In this document: in pieces, positions 26,041 through 34,947 of the stretch
Layout of the letters: every line of letters starts with the position of its first letter
Numbering within the stretch: position 1 is the stretch's first letter
Assembly (NCBI GenBank): GCA_963626085.1
Contig: CAVFVJ010000013.1
Coordinates: 1 to 50,943, forward strand
Length of the DNA: 50,943 nt
Direction: 5' to 3'
Origin: Colivivens sp963626085
GTDB taxonomy: Bacteria > Bacteroidota > Bacteroidia > Bacteroidales > Bacteroidaceae
Notes under the pieces: model-generated
What the model was told of the DNA's origin: nothing
What the model saw: only the letters and a program-made list of their open reading frames with translations
Databases searched by the model: none
Translations under genes and position numbers: made by a program

Positions 26041-27672
26041 ATGAATAGTTATATGAACTGGATAAAGATAAGACATAATAGCAGAGGGGGACTGGACAGT
26101 GGCAACGGACTGTTGTCTGTTGCTTGTGCTGGACTGTTGCTGTGCATGGGATGCAGTGAGGACTCGCTCGTGCCGGATAAGACTCCTATGACTGGGAAAC
26201 AGGTGGTGGTGGACTACACGGTGGAGGAGGCGTTGACGCGCAGTGTCAGCCACGAGACTCTGCCAGCTCACGAACGTATCAAGTCGCTCGTCTACTTGCT
26301 GTATGATGGTGCGGGTAATCTGGTGAAGAAACGTGAGATACCAGGAATAAGTAGCATGAATGAGGGCGACTGGCCAATGAAACGTGCTACGATGAGTTGG
26401 GTCCAGCGTGAGGCTCTGAAGGACACACTGGAGCAGGGACAGACTTACACTGCGGTGTTCATTGCTAATACTGACCCGACGCTGTTTGATGGTGAGGAGG
26501 TACTGCACCTTACGGAGACGGTGGACGGTGAGCAGGTGTCTGCGTCACTGGATGATGTGTATCTGTCGCTGCCAACAACAACGGCATTCGGGGACAATAA
26601 TATGTTCTACCTCTGTGTGAAACGGATTACATCGGACGGCTTCGACAGGGATACTTACTGTAACTGTCCCATCAAGCTGCAACGGATAGTCTGCCGCACG
26701 GACTTCTTTTCAGACGACTATCAAGCATGGAATACGGACTTTACTAAAGGTAAGATTCGTGAGTTTACTAACAGTAAGGTGTATGGTGTGCTTGTGGCGA
26801 TGGACAACAAGATGCCTTTGGGAGTACAGTCGTGGTTGGATGACTTCATCAGTAAATTCAGCTCGTTTGCAACATCAAAAGCGTTTTGGGCTGACGCGAG
26901 TTTTACATCGTGGTTCAATAGTTTTAAGTCTGCAATCAACGGATTGGATTACAGTACGTACATTAAAAACATGGATGATACAGACATACAGAAGGTGCAG
27001 GAACTGTTGTACAACTCTTGCTTGGAGAATGCGACTCTGAAGGGACTGTGGCTACCATGGAAGGGACTGCTGGCGAAGGTTGCTTACAATTCTCGTGCCG
27101 ACCGCTTTTATGTGAGTGGTAAAACGGCAAAGGTGGGTGATGCTACTGCGACGGATGTTATAAGTCCGTTCCTTGACGTGGCGCAACTGGCGGAGAGTGG
27201 GACTGACGGTAGTACTAAAACACTGAACACCTTTACCCTTATCGGTTTCGGGGAAAATGCGGATGCTACCGCAGGGAGCGAACTGAACAAGATGACGGAA
27301 ATCCGTTTTTATGAGTCTGCGAGTGCTACCAGTACGGTGTCGGTGATTGCTCTTCCGACAGACAAGCAGTCGTTCGTAGGTCAGGGCGGCAACGAACGTG
27401 TGCAACTGGTGTACTGCCCGATAAAGACGCTGGCGTATAATCAGAGTTTTACTAAAGGACAGACGTATTCACTGGTAGTTGACATAAAGAGTGCAGTTGA
27501 GTCGGCAATGGATAGCTATACTTCGTATTCAGGTAAACTTGATGAGTTCTTCGGTGATGAATCTGGCAGTAAGTACGGAACGGGACTCGACAAATTTATC
27601 TTGCAGCTTACCTTGCCGGATTTGTCGAACAACGCTGCGTTGACGGTGGCACCAGAGTGGAGCGAGAAATAA
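26041..27672 (+). CDS. Fimbrillin-like lipoprotein, fimbria operon gene 8
   Basis: A 543-residue lipoprotein (CMGC, Cys38). After the anchor comes QVVVDYTVEEALTRSVS and a family-typical IKSLVYLLYDGAGNLVKKREI segment, then YTAVFIANTD, as in Mfa-like and FimB-like proteins. An insert of about 120 residues in the middle (about 245-365, helical, Trp/Ser-rich) is not typical and may be a specific binding region. Start: ATG at 26041, 14 bases after the previous stop; a GTG at 26008 would overlap the previous gene. Probably a minor or tip subunit. Confidence 0.6.
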   Translation: MNSYMNWIKIRHNSRGGLDSGNGLLSVACAGLLLCMGCSEDSLVPDKTPMTGKQVVVDYTVEEALTRSVSHETLPAHERIKSLVYLLYDGAGNLVKKREIPGISSMNEGDWPMKRATMSWVQREALKDTLEQGQTYTAVFIANTDPTLFDGEEVLHLTETVDGEQVSASLDDVYLSLPTTTAFGDNNMFYLCVKRITSDGFDRDTYCNCPIKLQRIVCRTDFFSDDYQAWNTDFTKGKIREFTNSKVYGVLVAMDNKMPLGVQSWLDDFISKFSSFATSKAFWADASFTSWFNSFKSAINGLDYSTYIKNMDDTDIQKVQELLYNSCLENATLKGLWLPWKGLLAKVAYNSRADRFYVSGKTAKVGDATATDVISPFLDVAQLAESGTDGSTKTLNTFTLIGFGENADATAGSELNKMTEIRFYESASATSTVSVIALPTDKQSFVGQGGNERVQLVYCPIKTLAYNQSFTKGQTYSLVVDIKSAVESAMDSYTSYSGKLDEFFGDESGSKYGTGLDKFILQLTLPDLSNNAALTVAPEWSEK

Positions 27673-27691
27673 TGAGTGAAAGGAGTACAAC

Positions 27692-28915
27692 ATGAAAGGG
27701 AACGAATACTTGCGGCTTGTGGGAGGATTGCTTTGTCTGGTGGCTCTGTGCGGTTGCCGCACTGGCGACGATGAAGAGGAGGGGACGGATGACAGCACAT
27801 GGACGATGCCTGTGTCGTTCGTCGTGCCTGCGTCGGGCTCGTCTACCAGCTCTACAGGCTCGAGTGGCTCTGGTGGTTGGGAAGACCCTATATATGACAA
27901 TGATACGGTGAGGACACTGTATACTGACCGTATTCAGTTGAATGTCTATAAAAGGACTAAGGGTACTTATACTGATGATGCGGAGGGTTTTACCTTCGAC
28001 AAGAAGGTGGTGCTGACGTGTGAGATACCAAGCGGGGATTATCTTTACAAAAATTTCCGTTATGCGTATGCTACAGGAGTTGTTAACATGCAGAAGGATT
28101 ATGAGTACCGTGTCACGGCTCTCGGCTATGCGGAGCAGAAGAATGAGCGTGCTTTGTTCAGTTTTACGGACACAGAGAACGCACAATTCAGTGATGCAAG
28201 GGTGAGTCTGATAGAGACGAACCAATACACCACTCCAGAGCTGTTCTTCGGAACTCCCCGTTACGGTGCTGATATGACGGACAAGACTGCTGGTGAGGTG
28301 GTGTTTTCGTATGAGTCGGGTGCAGTCAACGCTCTGGGCGGATGGCTCTACCGCTGTGTGGCAGGAATCGAACTGACGGTGAGAAAAATACCGCCAGAGG
28401 TGAAGTCCCTGACGCTTATCACTGACTCGGTGAACACGCAGTGCAAGTCTACTTGTTACGATGACTTCAAGTCTCCCGAAGGAAAGGTTGCTGTGGCTGA
28501 GGAGGATGAGGGTACTAAGTTCGTTTTGGACTCATGGACGCGCCCAGACGACTGGACGACGGTGTATGGTGTGACAGCTGTTGACAGTATAGATGTGACG
28601 ATGAACGAATCGAACTTGTTCCCTGTCACGTCCAACCTCTATGTGCGGATAACTCACGTGGATGACGACGGTAACGACAAGGTGACGGTAGTGCCGTTGC
28701 GTATGAAGAAGCATACTACTGATGATGATTCGGATGATGTCAATACCGACGATGCTCTGTCAAACGGCACGCTCGTGTCTGAGCGCAATCATTATTATCG
28801 GATTGCAGGGGATTACCTGACGCTCATCACAAAGAAAGTGCCTCTCGTCATCCGTATCAACCCCAACTGGGATGGTGACATTGACTTGACTCCTGATAAG
28901 ACAAAGACTTTGTAG
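27692..28915 (+). CDS. Fimbria operon lipoprotein, last gene
   Basis: A 407-residue lipoprotein (LCGC, Cys22). A low-complexity Ser/Gly/Thr linker (about 47-62) follows the anchor. Two beta-rich domains come next (DRIQLNVYKRTKGTYTDDAE, GGWLYRCVAGIELTVRKIPP), resembling the N- and C-terminal folds of FimB/Mfa2-like proteins. Near the C-terminus PLVIRINPNWDGDIDLTP recalls the N-x-x-W motif at the ends of the anchor and major subunits. It closes the operon, facing the HD-domain gene tail to tail 30 bases away. No obvious terminator lies between. Confidence 0.6.
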   Translation: MKGNEYLRLVGGLLCLVALCGCRTGDDEEEGTDDSTWTMPVSFVVPASGSSTSSTGSSGSGGWEDPIYDNDTVRTLYTDRIQLNVYKRTKGTYTDDAEGFTFDKKVVLTCEIPSGDYLYKNFRYAYATGVVNMQKDYEYRVTALGYAEQKNERALFSFTDTENAQFSDARVSLIETNQYTTPELFFGTPRYGADMTDKTAGEVVFSYESGAVNALGGWLYRCVAGIELTVRKIPPEVKSLTLITDSVNTQCKSTCYDDFKSPEGKVAVAEEDEGTKFVLDSWTRPDDWTTVYGVTAVDSIDVTMNESNLFPVTSNLYVRITHVDDDGNDKVTVVPLRMKKHTTDDDSDDVNTDDALSNGTLVSERNHYYRIAGDYLTLITKKVPLVIRINPNWDGDIDLTPDKTKTL

Positions 28916-28945
28916 TTGAATTACTACTTGGTATTATAGTACTGA

Positions 28946-29485
28946 CTAGTCGGTATTGTGAACGTGACTAATGTTGTTCAATACATCATCAGTTTCCCAC
29001 ATGTTGTTCAATATGTCTATGGCGCAGGCGGAACGGAACACTTTGTCCCTAAAGGTAATGATGCCCTTTCTGGACAAATGGTCCTCGAAGGAATTGACGA
29101 GGAAGTCTGCTTCAAGAAGGATGCGGTGGTCTGTTGCTTTCACATTATCGTACGTGTGGTGATGGCCGATAAGCCAGCAAATCCGTTCTGTCTGGGTGTC
29201 CGTGAAGCCTCCGACTTCCGCAAGTAACTTACGTGCCTCATCGGGTCCCAACTCCTCTTGTGCCTTGCCGTTGCAATTCCCATACTTGGCTTCTGCAGGA
29301 TGGATGCCTATATCGTGAAGTATGGCGGCGGCTTCAAGGATGAGTTGCGTCTCTTCATCCAGGTTCTCTGATATTCCAATGGTTGCGGCAAAGTCGTGTA
29401 CTTTCACGAAATGCTGTATGCGTGGCACGTCGCCACGGTCATAATTTATCATTGCCCTCATCAGTCGGGCGAGTCGTGTGTTCAT
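28946..29485 (-). CDS. HD-domain phosphohydrolase-like protein
   Basis: A 179-residue soluble protein with the metal-binding HD signature: His30, then ILHDIG (His57-Asp58), a HHH cluster in WLIGHHHTYDN (about 104-108) and a later Asp in LLEADFLVN. HD proteins hydrolyse phosphate esters, often nucleotides; the substrate here is unknown. It starts 35 bases after the beta-barrel gene on the same strand and is probably co-transcribed with it. Confidence 0.8.
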   Translation of the reverse strand: MNTRLARLMRAMINYDRGDVPRIQHFVKVHDFAATIGISENLDEETQLILEAAAILHDIGIHPAEAKYGNCNGKAQEELGPDEARKLLAEVGGFTDTQTERICWLIGHHHTYDNVKATDHRILLEADFLVNSFEDHLSRKGIITFRDKVFRSACAIDILNNMWETDDVLNNISHVHNTD

Positions 29486-29520
29486 ATTGTCTGTGATTTA
29501 TCTGTCTTGTTCTGTGCTGT

Positions 29521-32238
29521 TCAGTTGAAGTCGTTGAGCCGGTAGCTGAAGGTGATGACGAACAGGGAGGTGTCTCCGTATGTGCGGCTCTCGTTCCAGC
29601 TGGTGCTCGACATGGATGCCTGGAATCCGTTGTAGGAGTTGAGGATGTCGCGCCAGTCGAGGCGCAGGGATGCCAACTTCCTTTTCAGGAACTTGTACTC
29701 AGCTGTCACTCCCCAGATGCATTCTGCCTTGTTGGCTGCCTGCATCTCGTAACCGAAGGGCTTGCGCAGCCGGCACGATGTGCCCACTTCCAGCCCGAAG
29801 GGCGACTGATAGGAGATGTCGGCATTGGCGTTTATTTCATGGCCGACGGTGGCAGAGGACAGGTAGTCGCTTTTGCTGTGGTTGAGCGAGTAGGCTGCTT
29901 CCACTGAACATATCCAGTTTTTGTTTCCATAGCCGGCACTCAGTCCGGTGTTGATGTTATGACACCGGGTAACGCTCTTCTGTGCCGATGTATCGGTGGT
30001 GCTCTGCACGAACGACACGTTATGGTTATACGAGTGGTTGGCTGTAAAGCTCAGCGTAAGGTCGTGCAGGTTGGTAGTGACGAACAGGTAACCGTTGGTG
30101 TTCCAGTTACCGTTGATATTGGCTGGGGAGGTGCGGCGTATGCCTGTCTCCTTGTCGAGCAGGGTGAGGGACGTTATCTGGTTGGTGGTCATCCCATAGT
30201 CGAGGGTGAGACGCATGAAGGTCTTCCACTGGAACTCCAGTCCGATGTTGTGGTTGAATGCGCACTTGAGTCCGGGGTTGCCGCAGGTGATGTTCATAGG
30301 GTCACTGTAGTCCACCACACTGGAAAGAGACGACACTTCGGGGAGTTGGTTGGAACCGTTGTAGCGGATTCCGTATTGGTTCTTGCCCCACTTGAACCGC
30401 AGGTATGCCCCTGCATTGTAGCGGACACCGTTGGAGGTGAGGTCTTCTATCTTGCCGTACTGGTCGTTGTCGATGGTCTTGTGTGTCGGTTCTATATTGA
30501 GGTAGGCATTGGTGCGCAGTGTGTCGTTGTCGTAGAAATAGGACAGTCCTATCATGTTACTGATTTCATTGTTGCGCTTGTCGTAGTGCAGACTGTCGAC
30601 CTGACTGAACGATCCGTCCTCGTGCATGTCCTCGTAGTTCTGTAGACTCTTGGTACCGGAGTAGTGGAACTGGTAAGTCAGCGAGAGGAACGTGTGTTCG
30701 CTAATGTTTTTGTTGTAGCTGGCATTGAGGTTGCCGCTGTTGCCCCTGGAGGGGGCTGTGATGCGGTGGTTTACATTGCGTATGCTGTCGTTCAGTTGTA
30801 CGAAACGGCTGTACGAGTGGTTGAACTGAGTGCTTTCCCCCTCGCTCCTTCCGAAGTTGACACTGGCGTTGACATTGTCCTTGTTGTCCTTTCCCAGTGC
30901 ATAGTTGAAGCTGAACGAGCCGTTGGCGTTCTTCGAGCTGGTGTGGGACGTGTTGGACTGGCGCGTGGCACTTACCAGTCCCTCGCCCTCGTTGGATATG
31001 GAGTCGGTGGACTCACTGTGTCCGTCGTCATCGGACCTGTTGAGTGACAGGTCGGCATTCCACCTGAATCGTTGACCGGACGATCCGCTGACACTGGCAC
31101 TTCCCGAGTAGTTCTTCCCCTTGTTGCCGCTTGTCTGTTCACTGTTGGAGCTTTGGGTGTAGTCGGGCATGAACAGACGATTGTAGCTGTCCGACCTGTT
31201 CTCGTTGTGGGTGTAGTTGTAACCGATGTTGGCTGTCAGGTTCGACGTGCCTACAGGCTGGTTATAGAAGAGGTTGCCGTAGGTGTTTATGGTCTTGAGC
31301 TGGTACGTCCCCTCACCCGGTATGTCCTGCGTGGAGAGTGACGCGATCGACTGTGCTCCACCCTTGTTCCATGTGGAGAGGTTGCCGCTGAAGAGGTAGT
31401 GGTTGACATTTTCCGTGGTTCCGGCAGTAGCCTCACCGAACATGGTTTGGTCTATCTTCTCCTTCGTCTCCATGTCCATCACCAGATGGTTGTCGCTCCG
31501 CACGTCTAGGGTGTCATCGGGCACTTCGTACACCTTCAGGCTCTTGAGCTTGTCGTGCGGCATATTGTTGAGGGCGATGCTCATGTCGCGCTTGAAGAAC
31601 GAGTCCCCGTTCAGTTTTATCTCCTTGATGTCCTTGCCGAGATAGGTCAACTTACCGTCTTTGTACACCAGTCCGGGCAGTCTGCGCACGAGGTCGAGTA
31701 GCACGCTCCCCGACGGCATCTCGTAGGCTCCGGCATTGAAGATGACGGTGTCGCCCCTCTGGTACATGCGCTTGAGCTCTGCCACGACCTCAGCCTCCGC
31801 CAGGGTGAGTGGGTCGGACTGCAGGACGAGCGAGTCGATGGACACGGTGTACTTGTCCACTCCGTGCTCTTTCGACTTGACGGGGGTGAGCACCTTGTCG
31901 TAGGTCTGCATACCTATATAGGAGATGACGACCCTCACACGCGTGTCTTTCAGCCGCTCACGTGAAGTAAGCCATGCGATAAACGCTCCGTCCTTGTCTG
32001 CCGCCATTCCACTGGTTTCGGTGGTGTCCCCGACACACGTCACCTTTATGTTGGCACCCTGCAACGGATAGGGGTTCGGCTCGAAATCGTCCGCCCCATA
32101 CACCTTGCCCTTCACTTCGTAATACTGTTTGAAAAGGGAACGCATCATCGCTCCAAACTCGGGAGAGTCCCATCCCTGTGCCACTGCGTTCATGGATACA
32201 AAAGAGTAGAGAACCAGTAGGAATAGTATTTGTCTCAT
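29521..32238 (-). CDS. Outer-membrane beta-barrel protein, TonB-receptor-like
   Basis: A 905-residue outer-membrane protein with signal peptide MRQILFLLVLYSFVSMNAVA. An N-terminal carboxypeptidase-regulatory-like beta-sandwich (about 35-120) precedes a plug-like domain (about 150-240, with MPSGSVLLDLVRRLPGLVY). A large barrel of alternating strands runs to the C-terminal YRLNDFN. It belongs to the outer-membrane beta-barrel families related to TonB-dependent receptors; no SusD partner is nearby, so it is not a classical glycan importer. Start at 32238 chosen for the signal peptide; upstream in-frame ATGs at 32250 and 32265 exist. Confidence 0.8.
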   Translation of the reverse strand: MRQILFLLVLYSFVSMNAVAQGWDSPEFGAMMRSLFKQYYEVKGKVYGADDFEPNPYPLQGANIKVTCVGDTTETSGMAADKDGAFIAWLTSRERLKDTRVRVVISYIGMQTYDKVLTPVKSKEHGVDKYTVSIDSLVLQSDPLTLAEAEVVAELKRMYQRGDTVIFNAGAYEMPSGSVLLDLVRRLPGLVYKDGKLTYLGKDIKEIKLNGDSFFKRDMSIALNNMPHDKLKSLKVYEVPDDTLDVRSDNHLVMDMETKEKIDQTMFGEATAGTTENVNHYLFSGNLSTWNKGGAQSIASLSTQDIPGEGTYQLKTINTYGNLFYNQPVGTSNLTANIGYNYTHNENRSDSYNRLFMPDYTQSSNSEQTSGNKGKNYSGSASVSGSSGQRFRWNADLSLNRSDDDGHSESTDSISNEGEGLVSATRQSNTSHTSSKNANGSFSFNYALGKDNKDNVNASVNFGRSEGESTQFNHSYSRFVQLNDSIRNVNHRITAPSRGNSGNLNASYNKNISEHTFLSLTYQFHYSGTKSLQNYEDMHEDGSFSQVDSLHYDKRNNEISNMIGLSYFYDNDTLRTNAYLNIEPTHKTIDNDQYGKIEDLTSNGVRYNAGAYLRFKWGKNQYGIRYNGSNQLPEVSSLSSVVDYSDPMNITCGNPGLKCAFNHNIGLEFQWKTFMRLTLDYGMTTNQITSLTLLDKETGIRRTSPANINGNWNTNGYLFVTTNLHDLTLSFTANHSYNHNVSFVQSTTDTSAQKSVTRCHNINTGLSAGYGNKNWICSVEAAYSLNHSKSDYLSSATVGHEINANADISYQSPFGLEVGTSCRLRKPFGYEMQAANKAECIWGVTAEYKFLKRKLASLRLDWRDILNSYNGFQASMSSTSWNESRTYGDTSLFVITFSYRLNDFN

Positions 32239-32278
32239 TGTATGTGACATTATTTGATTTGGCATTCGCCTATTGATT

Positions 32279-32349
32279 GTAGTGTACTATTTTACTAAGA
32301 CACTGCAAATGTAGTGTGGTTTCCGATACGCTCTTATGGACAGTAGTGT
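32279..32349. promoter_or_regulatory. Promoter of the beta-barrel gene with three equally spaced 7-mers
   Basis: On the minus strand TACATTTG (32313-32306) is a -7 box about 70 bases before the start at 32238. The 7-mer GTAGTGT (ACACTAC on the transcribed strand) begins at 32279, 32311 and 32343, a constant 32 bases apart, with the middle copy touching the -7 box. Regular spacing of about three helical turns suggests an operator; no regulator is known. Confidence 0.45.
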
Positions 32350-32519
32350 GTTTAACTCTTATTTAACACATGGGGCTGGAGTCGTTTGTATACATGCCAT
32401 TACTTGTTCTTGCACCCTATCACAAAAACGGTACCATAAATTGTAATTGTCTGTATATCTTTCTTTTAAATGTATCCATCTGCAAAATCCCCAAATTCAT
32501 ACAAGCAAAAACTTGCAAA

Positions 32520-32558
32520 ATCCCCTATTTTAAGCTGCCTTAACTCAAAATAGGGGAT
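32520..32558 (-). terminator. Terminator of the pheA-menA-CPBP operon
   Basis: A 12-bp stem, ATCCCCTATTTT (32520-32531) with AAAATAGGGGAT (32547-32558), has a 15-base loop. On the minus strand it is followed by TTTTGCAAGTTTTT. It lies about 40 bases after the CPBP stop codon and is a plausible rho-independent terminator. Confidence 0.7.
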
Positions 32559-32597
32559 GTGCGTATAATCAATAACTTGTGAGTGCTCTGTGGATTG

Positions 32598-33212
32598 TCA
32601 GAAGGGGAAGACTACGAAGGCTGCAGCATCCCATAAGGCATGGGACACGATGAGGGCGGGCAGCATCCTGGGACGGAGACAGTAGAGCAATCCCCAACAG
32701 ATGCCGCACGCTGCGGCTGCCATAAGTAACATGGGGTTGAACGACCATATATGAACCAAGGTGTAGAAGGTGGTGGCGATGATGAAACCGCCAATCCTTC
32801 CGTATCTGCAGGACAGCCGTCTCTGTACGAATCCGCGCCAGAAAATCTCCTCTGCAGGTCCTATGATGAGCAGTAGGAGTAGGGCGATGACAGTGCCTGA
32901 CATGGTGCCTTTCATGCTGTAGATGCTGTCTACTTGTGGTCGGGCGAAGTCGAAAAGCAGTTGCGACACCTTGTCGCCTGTCCAGAAGACTCCCCACAGC
33001 ACTACTGCGATGCAGATACCCCACAGCAACTGCCATTGCCATGACGGACTGAACGTCTCATGTCTCTTGCCCCACAGTAGGGCAAGGGCGGTGAGGATGA
33101 TGCCAGAGGCTGTCATCATGTGCCAAAAGTTAACACTTGAGGCTGTCCATGGGGAAAACATGACGAACCACAGGGCAGCTGCGACAAGTATGGCTGTTAT
33201 CGTCTTTCTCAT
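32598..33212 (-). CDS. CPBP-family intramembrane metalloprotease
   Basis: A 204-residue polytopic membrane protein of the CPBP (CAAX prenyl protease/bacteriocin-processing) family. The catalytic motif PAEEIFWRGF has Glu121, Glu122 and Arg126; His154 (LVHIW) and His191 (SHALWD) complete the metal site. About six hydrophobic segments are visible. The substrate is unknown; such proteases act in bacteriocin immunity or membrane-protein processing. It starts 35 bases after menA and is the last gene before the terminator. Confidence 0.85.
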   Translation of the reverse strand: MRKTITAILVAAALWFVMFSPWTASSVNFWHMMTASGIILTALALLWGKRHETFSPSWQWQLLWGICIAVVLWGVFWTGDKVSQLLFDFARPQVDSIYSMKGTMSGTVIALLLLLIIGPAEEIFWRGFVQRRLSCRYGRIGGFIIATTFYTLVHIWSFNPMLLMAAAACGICWGLLYCLRPRMLPALIVSHALWDAAAFVVFPF

Positions 33213-33247
33213 TCGTGGTAAAGATGTTTATGAGTCACACCACAGTC

Positions 33248-34153
33248 TTATAGTAGAGCTGCCACGATGAACGAGACGGAGAACAGTAGTCCGAACATCA
33301 TCTGCAGCTGTGCCGTCTGTTGGTCGAGTGAGCCGATAGGCTCTTCTGCCAGTGGCTCTGCCTTCATCATTGTCCTTATACGGTTGACCGCCAAAGGAAG
33401 GGTGAGGTAAACTGCCAAAGCAGGATACGGCAACAGCCCCGATATCATGAAGGCAGGCACGAGAATGTAGGGTGCAGTCAGTTCTGCAGCGTAGACCCAC
33501 TGTGAGGTGCGACCTCCGATGCTGATGCAGAGGGTTTGTATGCCGGCGCGACTGTCATTGAGTATGTCTCGGGTGTTGTTGGCTTGCAGTATGGATACGG
33601 TGAGCAACCCGAACGGGAGTGACAGTGGCAGTACTTCAAGATGATACTCGCCCGTCACCACGAAACTGACTCCCAAAGCTGGTAGTAGGGCGTAGCCGAG
33701 GAGTACGTCGAGGTCTCCCAGTGCGTGGTATTTCAGCCACGGGTAGAAGCACACCATCAACAATCCGCATACGCCCAACCACATGGCACTGAATGAACTG
33801 CGGAAGAGTATGAACAGTCCCAATACCGCTGACAGGAAGAGCATGACGTAACCGTAGTGCAGGATTTCCTTCGGTTGGAACTTGCCGCTCTGGATGTGGC
33901 GCACTTGATTCAGACTGCCTGGTAAGTCTACTCCCTTTATGTGGTCGTAATAGTCTCCGATAAGGTTACCGGCAGCCTGCAGCAGTACCAGCATCAGCAG
34001 GGAAAGCAAGGCATTGGTCCAGTCGCACTGCCATCCCTGAAGCCTACTCTGATAGAACAGGTAGGAGGAGATGGCGATGACTGGAATGAGAGAGGCTGTG
34101 AACGACCATGGCCGGCTGGCTATGATCCAGTCTTTGAGTGTCCTGTCCTTCAT
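33248..34153 (-). CDS. menA: 1,4-dihydroxy-2-naphthoate polyprenyltransferase
   Basis: UbiA-family membrane enzyme that attaches the polyprenyl chain to the menaquinone ring. The protein has 301 residues and about eight membrane segments. It carries both Asp-rich motifs: NLIGDYYD (63-70) and NNTRDILNDSRAG in the second half. UbiA proteins are diverse; the NNTRD motif and an anaerobe context favour menA. Its start overlaps the tyrA stop by four bases, so it is translationally tied to the aromatic operon; its substrate also derives from chorismate. Confidence 0.83.
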   Translation of the reverse strand: MKDRTLKDWIIASRPWSFTASLIPVIAISSYLFYQSRLQGWQCDWTNALLSLLMLVLLQAAGNLIGDYYDHIKGVDLPGSLNQVRHIQSGKFQPKEILHYGYVMLFLSAVLGLFILFRSSFSAMWLGVCGLLMVCFYPWLKYHALGDLDVLLGYALLPALGVSFVVTGEYHLEVLPLSLPFGLLTVSILQANNTRDILNDSRAGIQTLCISIGGRTSQWVYAAELTAPYILVPAFMISGLLPYPALAVYLTLPLAVNRIRTMMKAEPLAEEPIGSLDQQTAQLQMMFGLLFSVSFIVAALL

Positions 34154-34935
34154 CCTTGCCCTGGTTTGATGTTTGCCCTTATCTTGGTGAGGTAGTCGAG
34201 CATATGGTCCTCGTCCTTCCGGTCAATGATGTCGATGAGCTCCTTCATCTCAGTGCGTATCTTCTCCACCTGGTCTTTCGTATAGGGGTTGAAGAGTATC
34301 TCGCGCAACAGGGTGTCATCTTCGTTCAGTACGCCCTGCGCTATCTGCATGTGACGCTTGAAGGTGGTGCCTGGTGCATCCTGGTGCTTCATCACGGCAG
34401 CGAAGGCGAACGTGGAGATGAACGGGATGGAGAGCGAATAGGCGACCGTACGGTCGTGCTCGTCGAAGGAGTATTCGCAGATATGCAGGTGGAGGGAGTT
34501 GTACACTTCCTTGAAGAAACAGCGTCCCATGAAGTCGCCTTCGTTGATGATGATGGCGTTCTCGTTCGACAGTTGTCCGAGGTTGGCGAATGTAGGTCCG
34601 AACATGGGGTGGGTACTGACGTACCGCATGCCTGTCTTCTCGTAGTACTCCTTGAACCCGGTCTTCACCGAACTGATGTCGGAGAGGATACAGGTAGAGG
34701 GGATATGGGGAATGACCTGGTCGAACACGTCGAGGGTGTACTTCAGTGTGACGGCATTGATGACCAGCTCCGGCTGGAATCCGTCAATCTCGTCCATGGA
34801 GGTGAAGCGCAGACAGTTGTAGGTGAAACGCATCCGTCTTGGGTCAACATCGTACACCCCCACCTCATGGTCGAAACTGAGGAGGTCGGTGAAGAACGCC
34901 CCCATCTTGCCAGCTCCCAATATAAGTATCTTCAT
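34150..34935 (-). CDS. tyrA: Prephenate dehydrogenase
   Basis: Converts prephenate to 4-hydroxyphenylpyruvate, the Tyr branch. A 261-residue enzyme with the NAD-binding motif GAGKMG (7-12). The family segments LSDISSVKTG and STHPMFGPTFANL carry the conserved His used in catalysis. It has no ACT domain, so direct Tyr feedback through such a domain is not expected. It lies 12 bases after the DAHP synthase-chorismate mutase gene and overlaps menA by four bases. Confidence 0.92.
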   Translation of the reverse strand: MKILILGAGKMGAFFTDLLSFDHEVGVYDVDPRRMRFTYNCLRFTSMDEIDGFQPELVINAVTLKYTLDVFDQVIPHIPSTCILSDISSVKTGFKEYYEKTGMRYVSTHPMFGPTFANLGQLSNENAIIINEGDFMGRCFFKEVYNSLHLHICEYSFDEHDRTVAYSLSIPFISTFAFAAVMKHQDAPGTTFKRHMQIAQGVLNEDDTLLREILFNPYTKDQVEKIRTEMKELIDIIDRKDEDHMLDYLTKIRANIKPGQG

Positions 34936-34947
34936 GGCAGGTGTCGT

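Larger units (their letters stand above)
32266..32597. other. Intergenic region: promoter, repeats and terminator, no gene
   Basis: It holds the minus-strand promoter of the beta-barrel gene (-7 TACATTTG, 32313-32306). Three GTAGTGT 7-mers spaced exactly 32 bases apart (32279, 32311, 32343) are also present. The twice-repeated TGCAAAATCCCC and the terminator after the CPBP gene (32520-32558) fill much of the rest. No coding sequence is evident. Confidence 0.6.
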
